Origin: Dickeya oryzae
GTDB lineage: Bacteria > Pseudomonadota > Gammaproteobacteria > Enterobacterales > Enterobacteriaceae
Length of the DNA stretch: 64,000 nucleotides
Direction of reading: 5' to 3'
NCBI RefSeq assembly: GCF_009372235.1
Contig: NZ_ML762920.1
Span: 465,298-529,297, forward strand
Under the pieces are notes generated by a model. It ran no database searches. It was not told the origin of the DNA and saw only the letters and a program-made list of their open reading frames with translations. Below are positions 46,082-55,076 of the stretch, piece after piece (positions within the stretch are counted from its first letter, which is position 1; each line of letters begins with the position of its first letter). The position numbers were made by a program, and so were the translations under genes.

Positions 46082-49000
46082 CTATTTACCAACAAAGAAA
46101 GTGGATGGTTTATCACCTTTACAGTAAATACCCCATACTTTTCTCAGCATTTTTTCAAAAAATATTGATGGCTTTACGTTACCGACTGTAGCACTTGTTA
46201 TCTTAGTACGCATATTCTTACGAACATCAGCAAGGCGTGTATAATTCTGGCTAAATTTAATCGCTTTCACCTTATACTCCTCGCGAGAATGGGCTACGAA
46301 GTCGTCTAAATCAAGGCCATCAATCGCTACAGCTCCCTGAAAAGTTACCAATGTCTCCCCTACCATCGTCAGCGTCGGAACACCCATCCATAGCGCATGG
46401 TTTGTTGTTGTCCCACCAGTGTATGGGAACGTATCGAGCAAAAGATCCACCTCATGATGGCTATGAAGATATGCACTCATGCCAGTTTTCAGACGGAAAA
46501 TAAGCCTACTCTCATCCACACCCCAGTTACCCATCTTTTGAGTAATCGTATCAATCAGTTCTTTCCCAGGCATATAGCCAAGTAATAATTTAGAATCAGG
46601 AATTGCACACAAAATCTCTGCCCATAGTTCTAACATGCTATCATTAATTTTTTGTGGGCGATTAAATGAACCGAAAGTTATGTAACCATTTGATAAAGCT
46701 GGCAATTCATTAACATCAGGACTTTGCTCAGCAGGTTCAAATATTCTCAGAAATGGCATGAAAATTAATTTTTCCACAAACTGATCCTGCAAATAGTCAG
46801 GGAGTGGTGTGTTAGCATTCATTAAATAATAATCAATTGCTGACATTCCCGTAGTTCCAGGATAACCAATCCAACTCATTTGTATTGGGGCTGGTTTCAT
46901 AGCAAGAACGGGTAGTCTGTTGTATGCGGTATGTCCTGCTAGATCAATCAATATATCAATCTTGTCATCATTGATTAATTTTGCCAGTTCCATATCACCC
47001 ATTTTATCAACATCATACCATCCGGCCGTACGCTGCTTTAATTTCTCAGACCGTTCATCACAACGCTGATAACAAGAGTATGCATAAATGGAAAACGCCT
47101 CTTGATCTATCGAATTCCATATCGGCGCTATAAAATTTGTCACCGGGTGGTTACCAAGATCACCGGAAATAAAGCCTATACGCAATGGACGATCAAAATC
47201 TTTGTTCATCGGATAGATGAACTGACAATGATAACGTGCCACAGCTTCTTCCACACGCTGGCCGAACATGAGGTGCTCTTTAAACAACTCTTGCGGAGTT
47301 ATACTGATATCATGTGATAAACCCAACAGCAAATTACTATGCAAGTGAAAGGCATTTGGCATCAGTTCAAGAGTTTTTCGATGATAAAAAATCGCATCCT
47401 CTCGCCCCAAATGATGGCAGATCATGCCCATATGGCTAATAAAATTTGGGTTTTCTGGTTCGATTTGTAATGCCCTTTCCACACAAACAAGAGCAGAATC
47501 AAAGTTATTAGTAATGTTCAGCAACACTGCCAAGGTATCCCATGCCAGTCCTTTTTGCTCATCGCAACGCAGAACCTTTCTGATCAAAGATATACCTCGG
47601 TGTAATTCGTTCTTTCTCCAGAAGCATATCGACAAATCAATATAAAAATCCCACTCAAAAGGCATTAATGCGATCGCCCGGGTAATGACATTTAAAGCGC
47701 CGTCAAAATCTCCAGTACGGACATGCGTATTCACAAAGGGGTACCAGACCCACAAGTTATCGGGGTAAGTATTGATAATCTCTTCAGTCTTTTCCCTTGC
47801 CTCAGCAAAATTCCCTAACGCAGTGAGGCGATCAACCTCTTCATATACTTTACGGCTTAATGGGTTTTTATCCTGTAACTTTTTCTTTTTATATGCTACC
47901 GATTTTTCTGGTTCAATAACTTTTTCCGCATTCGCATCGCTGATATACATCGCCAGAGTCTGGATATAAGCAGCCACCTGAGAGACATCTGTATTTACAA
48001 TCGCATTCTTCAAATTATCTCGCCATGCACGTGGTGCTCCCCATACGACACCTTTATTACGCAACCCCCATAGTCGACTATAATATGAGCTATTTTTGCT
48101 GATAGTCGGCGAGGATAACTGTTGTAGAAACAATCTTTCGTCACTATCAAGTGAAACTGTCTCATGCCAGAAATTGAACGCTAAATCTGTTGTAGCAAGA
48201 CCCGGTAGCCCACTGAGACTCTTATGACGGCAATCACGATAAGTGCATTTACCTATCCGAACATAAAGACCACTGATTCCTTTTAAAAATAGTTTTTTTA
48301 GTGTATCCAGTACATCTTGCCGGTAATTGTCTGTTTCTTTTTCTGGTAACTGACTGTTAAAGACCAATTGCTCTAAATTCAGGCTGGCTGGCCAGGCTTC
48401 TCCCAACGCATCGAGAATCGCCAGCACTACTGCATTTTCAGTACTGATGGTTTCGCCGGTACTGGAAGTGTGAGCATTCAGCGTATTTCTTCCCTCATCA
48501 GCAATGATTCGCTGAAAATTCCCAGCCCAATGAAGGTCCGCTAATTTATCCAGATCAGGTGCTGGTAAAATATCTTTAGCCCGTTCTTGTGGGATCAACA
48601 TACTGAATCGTTGCGAACGGTTAACAGCGAAATCCAGATATTGCTGGCGTAAATAGACAGTATTTTCGGGGCAAATAGTCTCATGCAAATGCGAAACCTG
48701 ATCGCCATAATGCTCCGCCAGCTCGGTGTATGCACGAACATCACCTAAATAGGCAAAACCTGCCTGAGTAATTTGTGAATAGAAATCAACAAAGTAGCAA
48801 GGCTGATTTAGCCCTTGCAGATAGTGCAACGCGAAGTCTACATCAGACTGTTTTTCAGCTTGTTCAATGAATGATTTCAGTGCAGCATTCTGAGGATTAT
48901 CCGGCGCAGTTCCCAAAGACATGTAGGTCAGCATAGCTCGAGCACTGGCCTTCGCCGTCGCCTCATCGTTAGCAAGTCCGCTATGGAGTTGAATGGCATC

Positions 49001-49525
49001 TCGCAGAATTTCGCCGCTCTTCCATCCTGGATAAGTATTGTAGCAATAACAAACAATCCCTTCAGGCGTTAGATGATCATGACAGAATCTCAGTAATGCA
49101 TCCCGAGTTTCACCTCCAATGAGACTAAACAAACCGTGGATAATGATGTAATCAAATGACCCAGGATCGCAGGCCAGCAACGACTCAAGGTCCAATGCAA
49201 ATAACGCAATGTTGTCCAACTCAAGTTGCTTGATCAGTGCATTACCTTTGCCAATTTTATCCGCATCCAGATCAACCCCAACAGCCTGTGCCTGTGGATT
49301 AGCCAGTGCAAAAGGTAACAAATTGCCACCATCTTTACACCCGATCTCAAGTACACGCGCCCTTTCCGGTGCAACGGACTCAACGCCGTAAAGATGCGCC
49401 ATAGCTTGCAAATGGAAAGGTGCAGTATGGGGGATGGGAGATGACATCGAACTCAGTGGTGTTTTACCAGCATCGTCATCCAAGTCGGTCTTATTAGCTA
49501 AAGGTTGTGTATCTGGCATGGTCAC
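46082..49525 (-). CDS. Methyltransferase-TPR-OGT (GT41) fusion protein, probable flagellin glycosyltransferase
   Basis: This 1147-residue protein has four parts. About 35-185 is a class I SAM methyltransferase (VLEIGCKDGGN motif I, VGVDLD motif II). About 210-330 resembles a methyltransferase regulatory domain. About 570-760 holds several TPR units. About 800-1130 is an O-GlcNAc-transferase-like GT41 domain with LAGHTAYNRLPVLAMKPAPI, WIGYPGTTG, FGSFNRPQKI and YTGGTTTNHALWMGVPT. SPINDLY/OGT enzymes glycosylate Ser or Thr of proteins. Its place directly after fliC makes flagellin the likely target (inference). GTG at 49525 has AAGGAA seven bases upstream; an ATG two codons later is possible. 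Confidence 0.85.
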   Translation of the reverse strand: MTMPDTQPLANKTDLDDDAGKTPLSSMSSPIPHTAPFHLQAMAHLYGVESVAPERARVLEIGCKDGGNLLPFALANPQAQAVGVDLDADKIGKGNALIKQLELDNIALFALDLESLLACDPGSFDYIIIHGLFSLIGGETRDALLRFCHDHLTPEGIVCYCYNTYPGWKSGEILRDAIQLHSGLANDEATAKASARAMLTYMSLGTAPDNPQNAALKSFIEQAEKQSDVDFALHYLQGLNQPCYFVDFYSQITQAGFAYLGDVRAYTELAEHYGDQVSHLHETICPENTVYLRQQYLDFAVNRSQRFSMLIPQERAKDILPAPDLDKLADLHWAGNFQRIIADEGRNTLNAHTSSTGETISTENAVVLAILDALGEAWPASLNLEQLVFNSQLPEKETDNYRQDVLDTLKKLFLKGISGLYVRIGKCTYRDCRHKSLSGLPGLATTDLAFNFWHETVSLDSDERLFLQQLSSPTISKNSSYYSRLWGLRNKGVVWGAPRAWRDNLKNAIVNTDVSQVAAYIQTLAMYISDANAEKVIEPEKSVAYKKKKLQDKNPLSRKVYEEVDRLTALGNFAEAREKTEEIINTYPDNLWVWYPFVNTHVRTGDFDGALNVITRAIALMPFEWDFYIDLSICFWRKNELHRGISLIRKVLRCDEQKGLAWDTLAVLLNITNNFDSALVCVERALQIEPENPNFISHMGMICHHLGREDAIFYHRKTLELMPNAFHLHSNLLLGLSHDISITPQELFKEHLMFGQRVEEAVARYHCQFIYPMNKDFDRPLRIGFISGDLGNHPVTNFIAPIWNSIDQEAFSIYAYSCYQRCDERSEKLKQRTAGWYDVDKMGDMELAKLINDDKIDILIDLAGHTAYNRLPVLAMKPAPIQMSWIGYPGTTGMSAIDYYLMNANTPLPDYLQDQFVEKLIFMPFLRIFEPAEQSPDVNELPALSNGYITFGSFNRPQKINDSMLELWAEILCAIPDSKLLLGYMPGKELIDTITQKMGNWGVDESRLIFRLKTGMSAYLHSHHEVDLLLDTFPYTGGTTTNHALWMGVPTLTMVGETLVTFQGAVAIDGLDLDDFVAHSREEYKVKAIKFSQNYTRLADVRKNMRTKITSATVGNVKPSIFFEKMLRKVWGIYCKGDKPSTFFVGK

Positions 49526-49691
49526 AAGACATTTCCTTTAATACTTTATGCAGAGATAAAATTACTTTCAGTATATAAGAAGACCTATTTCACCAATCCT
49601 CTGAGCATCAAATTATAACTTCCCTATTTCATCGCTTAAGGTGCCGGTTTTATTCAAAAAAATTTTATTTATTCCGATGCAGTCGCAGAAT

Positions 49692-49719
49692 AAAAAAACC
49701 AACCCCGAAGGGTTGGTTT
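49692..49719 (-). terminator. Terminator of fliC copy 1
   Basis: On the minus strand AAACCAACC and GGTTGGTTT pair around a CTTCGGGG loop and are followed by a T-run. It lies 27 bases after the flagellin stop codon. Confidence 0.88.
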
Positions 49720-49746
49720 CTGAATTCATCACTGAGTGAACCGAGA

Positions 49747-50589
49747 TTACTGCAGCAGTTTAAGAACAGTCTGCGGAACCTGGTTAGCCTGTGCCAGTAC
49801 AGACGTACCAGCCTGCTGCAGAATCTGCGACCGGCTCATGTTGGATACTTCTGTCGCGTAGTCGGCATCCTGAATACGGCTGCGTGCGCTGCTCAGGTTG
49901 TTAATGGTGTTGCTCAGGTTGTCAATGGTAGACTGGAAACGGTTCAGCGTCGCACCGATGTTTGCTTTAGCGGTGTTAATTTTCTGCAGAGCTGTATCAA
50001 CCGCCTGAATAACAGCCGTTGCGCTGGTTGCGCTGGAAACGTCGGTACTGGTAGCACCGATACCCAGACCGCCAGTAGTGGCGTTGATCAGTGCAGAGCT
50101 GCCAACGGAGATAGCATCGTTTGCAGTAGTGCCAGCACCAACCTGAATGTTAAAGCCAGTAGCAGTAACAGAACCGTCCAGCAGTGCTTTACCGTTGAAG
50201 TTCGCACTAGCAGCAACACGGTTGATTTCGTCGACACGACGGTTGATTTCAGTCTGGATGGATGTACGGTCAAGAGAACCGTTGGTATCGTTCGCTGCCT
50301 GTACGGCCAGCTCACGGATACGCTGCAGGTTGTCGTTGATGGTATTCAGGTTACCTTCAGCAGTCTGCACCAGAGACACACCGTCGTTGGCGTTTTTGGA
50401 AGCCTGGGTCAGACCACGGATCTGAGCAGTCATACCGTTGACGATACCAGAGCCTGCTGCGTTGTCCTTGGCACTGTTGATGGCCAGACCAGAGGACAGG
50501 CGTTCAATCGCGGTCTGCAGGGAGGATTGTGACTTAGTCAGATTAGACTGGGCCAACAGCGACATACTGTTAGTATTAATGACTGGCAT
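49747..50589 (-). CDS. fliC: Flagellin FliC, copy 1
   Basis: Flagellin is the filament subunit. This 280-residue short form has the conserved N-terminal (MPVINTNSMSLLAQSNLTKS) and C-terminal (GTSVLAQANQVPQTVLKLLQ) D0/D1 helices and only a small central region, so the outer D2/D3 domains are essentially absent. It is nearly identical to copy 2, with differences concentrated around residues 105-125 and 180-215. The ATG at 50589 has AAGGAA upstream. A sigma-28 promoter lies about 70 bases before it. The Ser/Thr-rich centre (ATSTDVSSATSATA) offers glycosylation sites. Confidence 0.96.
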   Translation of the reverse strand: MPVINTNSMSLLAQSNLTKSQSSLQTAIERLSSGLAINSAKDNAAGSGIVNGMTAQIRGLTQASKNANDGVSLVQTAEGNLNTINDNLQRIRELAVQAANDTNGSLDRTSIQTEINRRVDEINRVAASANFNGKALLDGSVTATGFNIQVGAGTTANDAISVGSSALINATTGGLGIGATSTDVSSATSATAVIQAVDTALQKINTAKANIGATLNRFQSTIDNLSNTINNLSSARSRIQDADYATEVSNMSRSQILQQAGTSVLAQANQVPQTVLKLLQ

Positions 50590-50657
50590 AATTATATTCC
50601 TTTCATTGCTATTAATGATTATGGGCTGCCGCCCTCGGTATAATAACCGCACTAACT

Positions 50658-50684
50658 ATATCGACCGCGGCAAAACAACCTTTA
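50658..50684 (-). promoter_or_regulatory. Sigma-28 promoter of fliC copy 1
   Basis: Read on the minus strand, TAAA (50684-50681), exactly 15 bases, then GTCGATAT (50665-50658). The -10 differs from GCCGATAA at two positions. The same CTAAAGGTTGTT block precedes copy 2. Confidence 0.85.
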
Positions 50685-50726
50685 GTTTTTTTTTGAAATT
50701 CTCGCTTGTCCCTTAGTGAAGGGATG

Positions 50727-50818
50727 TGGGTAAGGCGAAAGACAGATTGACCAGTGGCAACGTTCACTCACTTGTAAGTCACCGTTGTTAACATCTCCAA
50801 CTGGCCATACCTTACCCA
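50727..50818. repeat. Nested inverted repeat between the two flagellin genes
   Basis: TGGGTAAGG (50727-50735) pairs with CCTTACCCA (50810-50818). Inside, CCAGT pairs with ACTGG, CAACG with CGTTG and ACTT with AAGT at the tip, giving a long interrupted hairpin of about 92 bases. It begins 11 bases after the end of fliC copy 2. No T-run follows on the minus strand, so it is not a standard intrinsic terminator. Confidence 0.75.
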
Positions 50819-50829
50819 ACAAACAGCGA

Positions 50830-51666
50830 TTACTGCAGCAGTTTCAGAACGGTCTGCGGCACCTGGTTAGCCTGCGCCAGTACAGACGTACCAGCCTGCT
50901 GCAGAATCTGCGACCGGCTCATGTTGGATACTTCTGTCGCGTAGTCGGCATCCTGAATACGACTGCGCGCACTACTCAGGTTGTTAATGGTATTGCTCAG
51001 GTTGTCAATGGTAGACTGGAAGCGGTTCAGCGTCGCACCGATGTTTGCTTTAGCGGTGTTAATCTGCTGTAGAGCAGAGTCAATAGCGCCAACAACTGCG
51101 GTGGCGCTGGTTGCGCTGGAAACGCTAAGAGAAGTCACGCCCAGACCGCCAGAAGTGGCGTTGATCAGTGCAGAGCTGCCAACGGAGATAGCATCGTTTG
51201 CAGTAGTGCCGGCACCAACCTGAATGTTAAAACCAGTGGCGGTAACAGTACCGTCCAGCAGTGCTTTACCGTTAAAGTTTGCGCTCTTAGCAACACGGTC
51301 GATTTCTTCAACACGACGGTCAATTTCAGTCTGGATGGATGTACGGTCAAGAGTGCCGTTGGTATCGTTCGCTGCCTGTACGGCCAGCTCACGGATACGC
51401 TGCAGGTTGTCGTTGATGGTATTCAGGTTACCTTCAGCAGTCTGCACCAGAGACACACCGTCGTTGGCGTTTTTGGAAGCCTGGGTCAGACCACGGATCT
51501 GAGCAGTCATACCGTTGACGATACCAGAGCCTGCTGCGTTGTCCTTGGCACTGTTGATGGCCAGACCAGAGGACAGACGTTCAATCGCGGTCTGCAGGGA
51601 GGATTGTGACTTAGTCAGATTAGACTGGGCCAACAGCGACATACTGTTAGTATTAATGACTGGCAT
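50830..51666 (-). CDS. fliC: Flagellin FliC, copy 2
   Basis: This 278-residue flagellin shares the same N- and C-terminal segments as copy 1, including the RIQDADYATEVSNMSRSQIL motif. Its centre reads GGLGVTSLSVSSATSATAVV instead of the slightly longer copy-1 version. The 5' untranslated region is also shared up to a GGGCGGCAGCCC hairpin, then the two diverge. The sigma-28 -10 here matches consensus better (7 of 8), so this copy may be the more strongly expressed. The tandem arrangement points to recent duplication or gene conversion. Confidence 0.96.
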   Translation of the reverse strand: MPVINTNSMSLLAQSNLTKSQSSLQTAIERLSSGLAINSAKDNAAGSGIVNGMTAQIRGLTQASKNANDGVSLVQTAEGNLNTINDNLQRIRELAVQAANDTNGTLDRTSIQTEIDRRVEEIDRVAKSANFNGKALLDGTVTATGFNIQVGAGTTANDAISVGSSALINATSGGLGVTSLSVSSATSATAVVGAIDSALQQINTAKANIGATLNRFQSTIDNLSNTINNLSSARSRIQDADYATEVSNMSRSQILQQAGTSVLAQANQVPQTVLKLLQ

Positions 51667-51735
51667 AATTATATTCCTTTCATTGCTATTAATGATTATG
51701 GGCTGCCGCCCTCGGTGTCATCACCGTCGTTAAGT

Positions 51736-51762
51736 GTATCGGCCTGGATAGAACAACCTTTA
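51736..51762 (-). promoter_or_regulatory. Sigma-28 promoter of fliC copy 2
   Basis: On the minus strand TAAA (51762-51759) is followed after 15 bases by GCCGATAC (51743-51736), matching the consensus GCCGATAA except for the last base. Confidence 0.92.
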
Positions 51763-51787
51763 GTTTTTTTGATATTTCCGCTTATAC

Positions 51788-52310
51788 CTAAACAATCAGA
51801 CTGGATGACCTCTTCATCGAAGTGGCATGACAGTAGATCATGGCACAAATCTGATCCGCCACAATCAGAAATTCCAGCTTCAGTATGGCTGAATGCTCTG
51901 GCACCAGCAGATTTCTGAACAAATCGAAGGAGCGACGTCTGCTTTGACTGGCCTTTTCATTCAATTTAAAAGGAATAGCAGCCTTTATTTATTTCATTTT
52001 CAAATAAATGTGAAGGTTTTCGCTTAAGTGCACCTTATCCGCCAATACCGTTTTCAGATACTCGCCTTTTAGGATAATCCCGGCCCAGTTAAGCAATATT
52101 TCCGTATACCGACTCTTGTGGGCTTGTCCGCCGCACAGACAAAAACTTAAAGGTAATCCACGCCATCTGTCATCAGATAGATTGTGGTACTAAAGCAGCA
52201 GCGAGAGCGCCTCTGCCCATGCCCATCGAGTCCGTCGGAAAACCGTAGAGAGCCAAATACAGAACTACTTTTCGTCGGAAAATCATGCCTCTGATTGTAC
52301 AAAATAGTTA
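51788..52310 (-). mobile_element. IS5-family transposase remnant
   Basis: Translating the minus strand in shifting frames gives pieces of an IS5-family DDE transposase. They are RSRCCFSTTIYLMTDG (cf. RSRGGFSTKIHL), RGLPLSFCLCGGQAHKSR (cf. GGQAHDSR), VLADKVHLSENLHIYLKMK (cf. ADKAYDS), then an in-frame TAA, then KAAIPFKLNEKASQS (cf. A-IP-KSNRK), and SDLCHDLLSCHFDE (cf. FRRIATRYDK). Frameshifts near 52200 and 51870 and the TAA near 51987 kill it. No intact terminal inverted repeats were identified. It lies between fliC copy 2 and fliD. Confidence 0.72.
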
Positions 52311-52588
52311 CGCCCCACTGAAGTATAGGGTCTGCGACAGGCTTCGATTTTACACCGACGCACCTTCAGGGACATAACCCCATGTCAACGGGTTCAGGGG
52401 ACATAACGCCGCCTTTTTCACCACATTCATAATACCGTGATAGAGTTATCAATGTATGCAGAGTATGCAGGCGTGATGGAAGTCAGGGTGCGTAGTGATT
52501 ACGCTGAAATTTACATTACATCTGTAAACTTTTCGGATACAGTGCCGATAAGGTTGTCAGTTCACAATTTAAATGCAAGGGTATCTCT
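52311..52588. other. Region upstream of fliD
   Basis: Apart from the fliD promoter near its right end, the region holds no gene I can support. A GGGACATAAC word occurs twice (about 52370 and 52399). Confidence 0.5.
52525..52551 (+). promoter_or_regulatory. Sigma-28 promoter of fliDST
   Basis: TAAA (52525-52528), 15 bases, then GCCGATAA (52544-52551) is an exact match to the sigma-28 consensus. It lies 37 bases before the fliD start codon. Confidence 0.96.
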
Positions 52589-54043
52589 ATGGCTACGACG
52601 GTTAGCAGTAACTCAAACATTATCTCTTCGATAGGTATGAACTTGGGGACTTCAGTTAGTGGTTCTGCGCTTGACCTGAGTTCTCTGCTTACTAAACTGC
52701 AAACCGTCGAAGCGCAGAAGTTAACCCCTTACCAAAATAAGAGCAACTCGCTAAGCGCACAGGCGAAGGCTTATAGTGCCGTTGAAGCATCGATGAAAAA
52801 TCTGCAGAGCGCGACTACCGCACTGCAAAACATGAAGAGTATTACATCCACTGCGGTAACGAGCACCAACACGGCATTCAGTGCCAGCACAGATAGCACT
52901 GCTGTTGCAGGGACTTATAGCATTTTTGTTAATAACCTCGCCCAGGCACAGTCGCAAATCTCCGGGGCTTTTAGCAGTGCCTCAACCGCGTTGGTCTCCG
53001 GCGGTACTTCTGCCACCAGTAGTACTATTACGATTTCTCAGCCTGGTCAGGCGACCCCACTGAAAATCACGCTGACGGATGATAAAACATCATTGAATAA
53101 TATCCGTGACGCTATTAACAATGCCGGTGGCAGCGTCAGCGCCAGTATCATTAATAACGGCACCAGTAACTACCTGATGCTGACAGCAAAAGACACCGGT
53201 ACGCAATCTGCGATGACCATCTCTGTAAGCGGTAATTTGTCTAGCCCACTGGGTAGCTTTACTGAGCAGGTAGCAGCCAAAAATGCATCATTTACACTTA
53301 ATGGTATGTCAGTCACTAGCCAGAGCAATACGGTGACTACTGCTATCACTGGCGTAACGCTGAATCTTAAAGCGGCATCAGCGACAGGCTCCTCTGCGGA
53401 AAATCTGTCTATATCCTCAGATGTTACTGGTACACAACAAGCGATCCAAAATTGGGTCACTGCTTATAACAGCGTACTGGACACAATCAAGACTCAGACT
53501 AATTACACACCGCCTTCAGCAGCAGACAAGAATAGTGGCCAACAATCCACCACTAATGGTGCACTACTTGGTGATGGTACTATTCGTACTATCCAGCGGC
53601 AGTTACAGAATTTGATGACTAATATACAGAGTGGTAGTGGTGCTTTGCACACCATGGCAGATTTGGGAATTACTCAGGATCCAACCAACAGCGGTAAATT
53701 GCTTGTCGATAATACCAAGTTAACCAATACGTTGAAAGCCAGTGCGGGTAGCGTAAACACATTCTTCACAGGCAATGGCTCTACCACCGGATTCGCAACC
53801 CAGGCAGGCAATTACCTGAGCCAGACGCTGAATTCAACCAATGGGTTGCTCAAATCAGTCCAGGATGGCATTAAAACCAGCCAGGCAACAGTAGCGAAGC
53901 AAATTGCAAGTATTCAGGACAGCATTGATTCAACGATGAATCGTTATAAGACCCAGTTTACCCAGCTTAATACCTTGCTAGCTAAACTGTCGTCAACCAG
54001 TACTTACCTGACACAGCAATTTAATAAAACCAGCAACAGCTAA
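52589..54043 (+). CDS. fliD: Flagellar filament cap protein FliD
   Basis: FliD (HAP2) caps the growing filament and helps flagellin fold into place. The 484-residue protein has the N-terminal segment around LDLSSLLTKLQTVEAQKLTPYQNK, central Ser/Thr-rich domains and the C-terminal coiled helix (MNRYKTQFTQLNTLLAKLSSTSTYL). The length is normal for enteric FliD. A perfect sigma-28 promoter drives it together with fliS and fliT. The abundance of Ser and Thr could make it a second target for the nearby glycosyltransferases (inference). Confidence 0.96.
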   Translation: MATTVSSNSNIISSIGMNLGTSVSGSALDLSSLLTKLQTVEAQKLTPYQNKSNSLSAQAKAYSAVEASMKNLQSATTALQNMKSITSTAVTSTNTAFSASTDSTAVAGTYSIFVNNLAQAQSQISGAFSSASTALVSGGTSATSSTITISQPGQATPLKITLTDDKTSLNNIRDAINNAGGSVSASIINNGTSNYLMLTAKDTGTQSAMTISVSGNLSSPLGSFTEQVAAKNASFTLNGMSVTSQSNTVTTAITGVTLNLKAASATGSSAENLSISSDVTGTQQAIQNWVTAYNSVLDTIKTQTNYTPPSAADKNSGQQSTTNGALLGDGTIRTIQRQLQNLMTNIQSGSGALHTMADLGITQDPTNSGKLLVDNTKLTNTLKASAGSVNTFFTGNGSTTGFATQAGNYLSQTLNSTNGLLKSVQDGIKTSQATVAKQIASIQDSIDSTMNRYKTQFTQLNTLLAKLSSTSTYLTQQFNKTSNS

Positions 54044-54135
54044 TTAGCCTTGATGTATCTGGCGTGCTCCACTTCGTAGCATGCCAGATAACGATAAGTG
54101 TTATTTTTTATCATTATTAATCGGTTATTCAACGC

Positions 54136-54552
54136 ATGGTCATGTATAGAAAGAGTGCCAGTCAGGCGTATGCTCAGGTGAGTGTGGAAAGTGCAGCGAT
54201 GAGCGCCAGCCCCCATCAGTTGATCGTTATGTTATTTGACGGGACTAAAAGTGCACTTGTCCGGGCGAGAATTCTTATTGAGCAGAATGATGTCGTCGGC
54301 AAAGGGAATGCACTATCCAAAGCCATTGATATTATCACCAATGGCCTAAAGCTTGGATTAGATATGGAAAAAGGCGGTGAACTGGCAGAAAACCTTGCTG
54401 ACCTGTACGACTACATGGTGCGTCGATTATTGCATGCCAATATTAATAATGATTTGCAGGCAATTATGGAAGTGGAAGCTCTCCTTGATAACATTGCGGA
54501 TGCATGGAAACAAATTGGGCCAGGTTATCAACCAACGACGGAAATGCGCTAA
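54136..54552 (+). CDS. fliS: Flagellin export chaperone FliS
   Basis: FliS binds the flagellin C-terminus in the cytoplasm and prevents early polymerisation. The 138-residue protein has the family start YRKSASQAYAQVSVESA, the SPHQLIVMLFDG segment and the helix DYMVRRLLHANINND. The annotated ATG is at 54136 (MVMYRK); the ATG at 54142 (MYRKS) matches E. coli equally well. The stop codon overlaps the fliT start by one base. Confidence 0.95.
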   Translation: MVMYRKSASQAYAQVSVESAAMSASPHQLIVMLFDGTKSALVRARILIEQNDVVGKGNALSKAIDIITNGLKLGLDMEKGGELAENLADLYDYMVRRLLHANINNDLQAIMEVEALLDNIADAWKQIGPGYQPTTEMR

Positions 54553-54914
54553 TGGAAAATCTCTCTCCATTACTAACTGAGTATCAGGGGTTACTCACAC
54601 TCATCCGGAATATCAAAACCATGGCCCTCAATGGATTATGGGATGATGTTGTTGAACAGGAAATTGTTTATATTCAGTCAATAGAGAGAATCAGCCAGAT
54701 TACAGTTCCTGCAAATATTCCTGGTACGGTACAGTTACAGTTTCGGCAATTGCTTCAGGATATACTGGATACGGAAGCACAAGTGAAGGAATTGTTACAA
54801 AACAGAATGCAAGAACTGGCAGTTTTGATCCAACAGTCTCAAAGCCAAAAATCGGTCAATAATACATACGCTGAGTTTTCCAACGATATTCTCCCTGGAA
54901 AACCCCAGTCATGA
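54552..54914 (+). CDS. fliT: Flagellar chaperone FliT
   Basis: FliT is the export chaperone for FliD and, in Salmonella, also an inhibitor of FlhDC. The 120-residue, largely helical protein is diverged in sequence, but its length, helix pattern (ENLSPLLTEYQGLLTLIRNIK) and position after fliS fit. The start is the ATG in the TAATG junction with fliS at 54552; a longer frame begins inside fliS. It ends the fliDST operon. Confidence 0.88.
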   Translation: MENLSPLLTEYQGLLTLIRNIKTMALNGLWDDVVEQEIVYIQSIERISQITVPANIPGTVQLQFRQLLQDILDTEAQVKELLQNRMQELAVLIQQSQSQKSVNNTYAEFSNDILPGKPQS

Positions 54915-55009
54915 CTCACGCACGCCCCACCTTCTCCACTTACGAGCCCTGAGCACTCAGAATGGGCTCACGATTATAGTGTTTATAATTGTACGCTTTT
55001 CTTAAAAAT

Positions 55010-55040
55010 CAGGGTGAATATCCACTGGATATTCACCCTG
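55010..55040. terminator. Terminator between fliT and fliE
   Basis: CAGGGTGAATATCCA and TGGATATTCACCCTG form a perfect 15-bp inverted repeat with almost no loop. Towards fliE (minus strand) it is followed by ATTTTTAAG, so it most likely terminates fliE; rightward there is no T-run. Confidence 0.7.
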
Positions 55041-55076
55041 ATACAAAAGTGTAATATATAACGCAACCAGTTGCGA

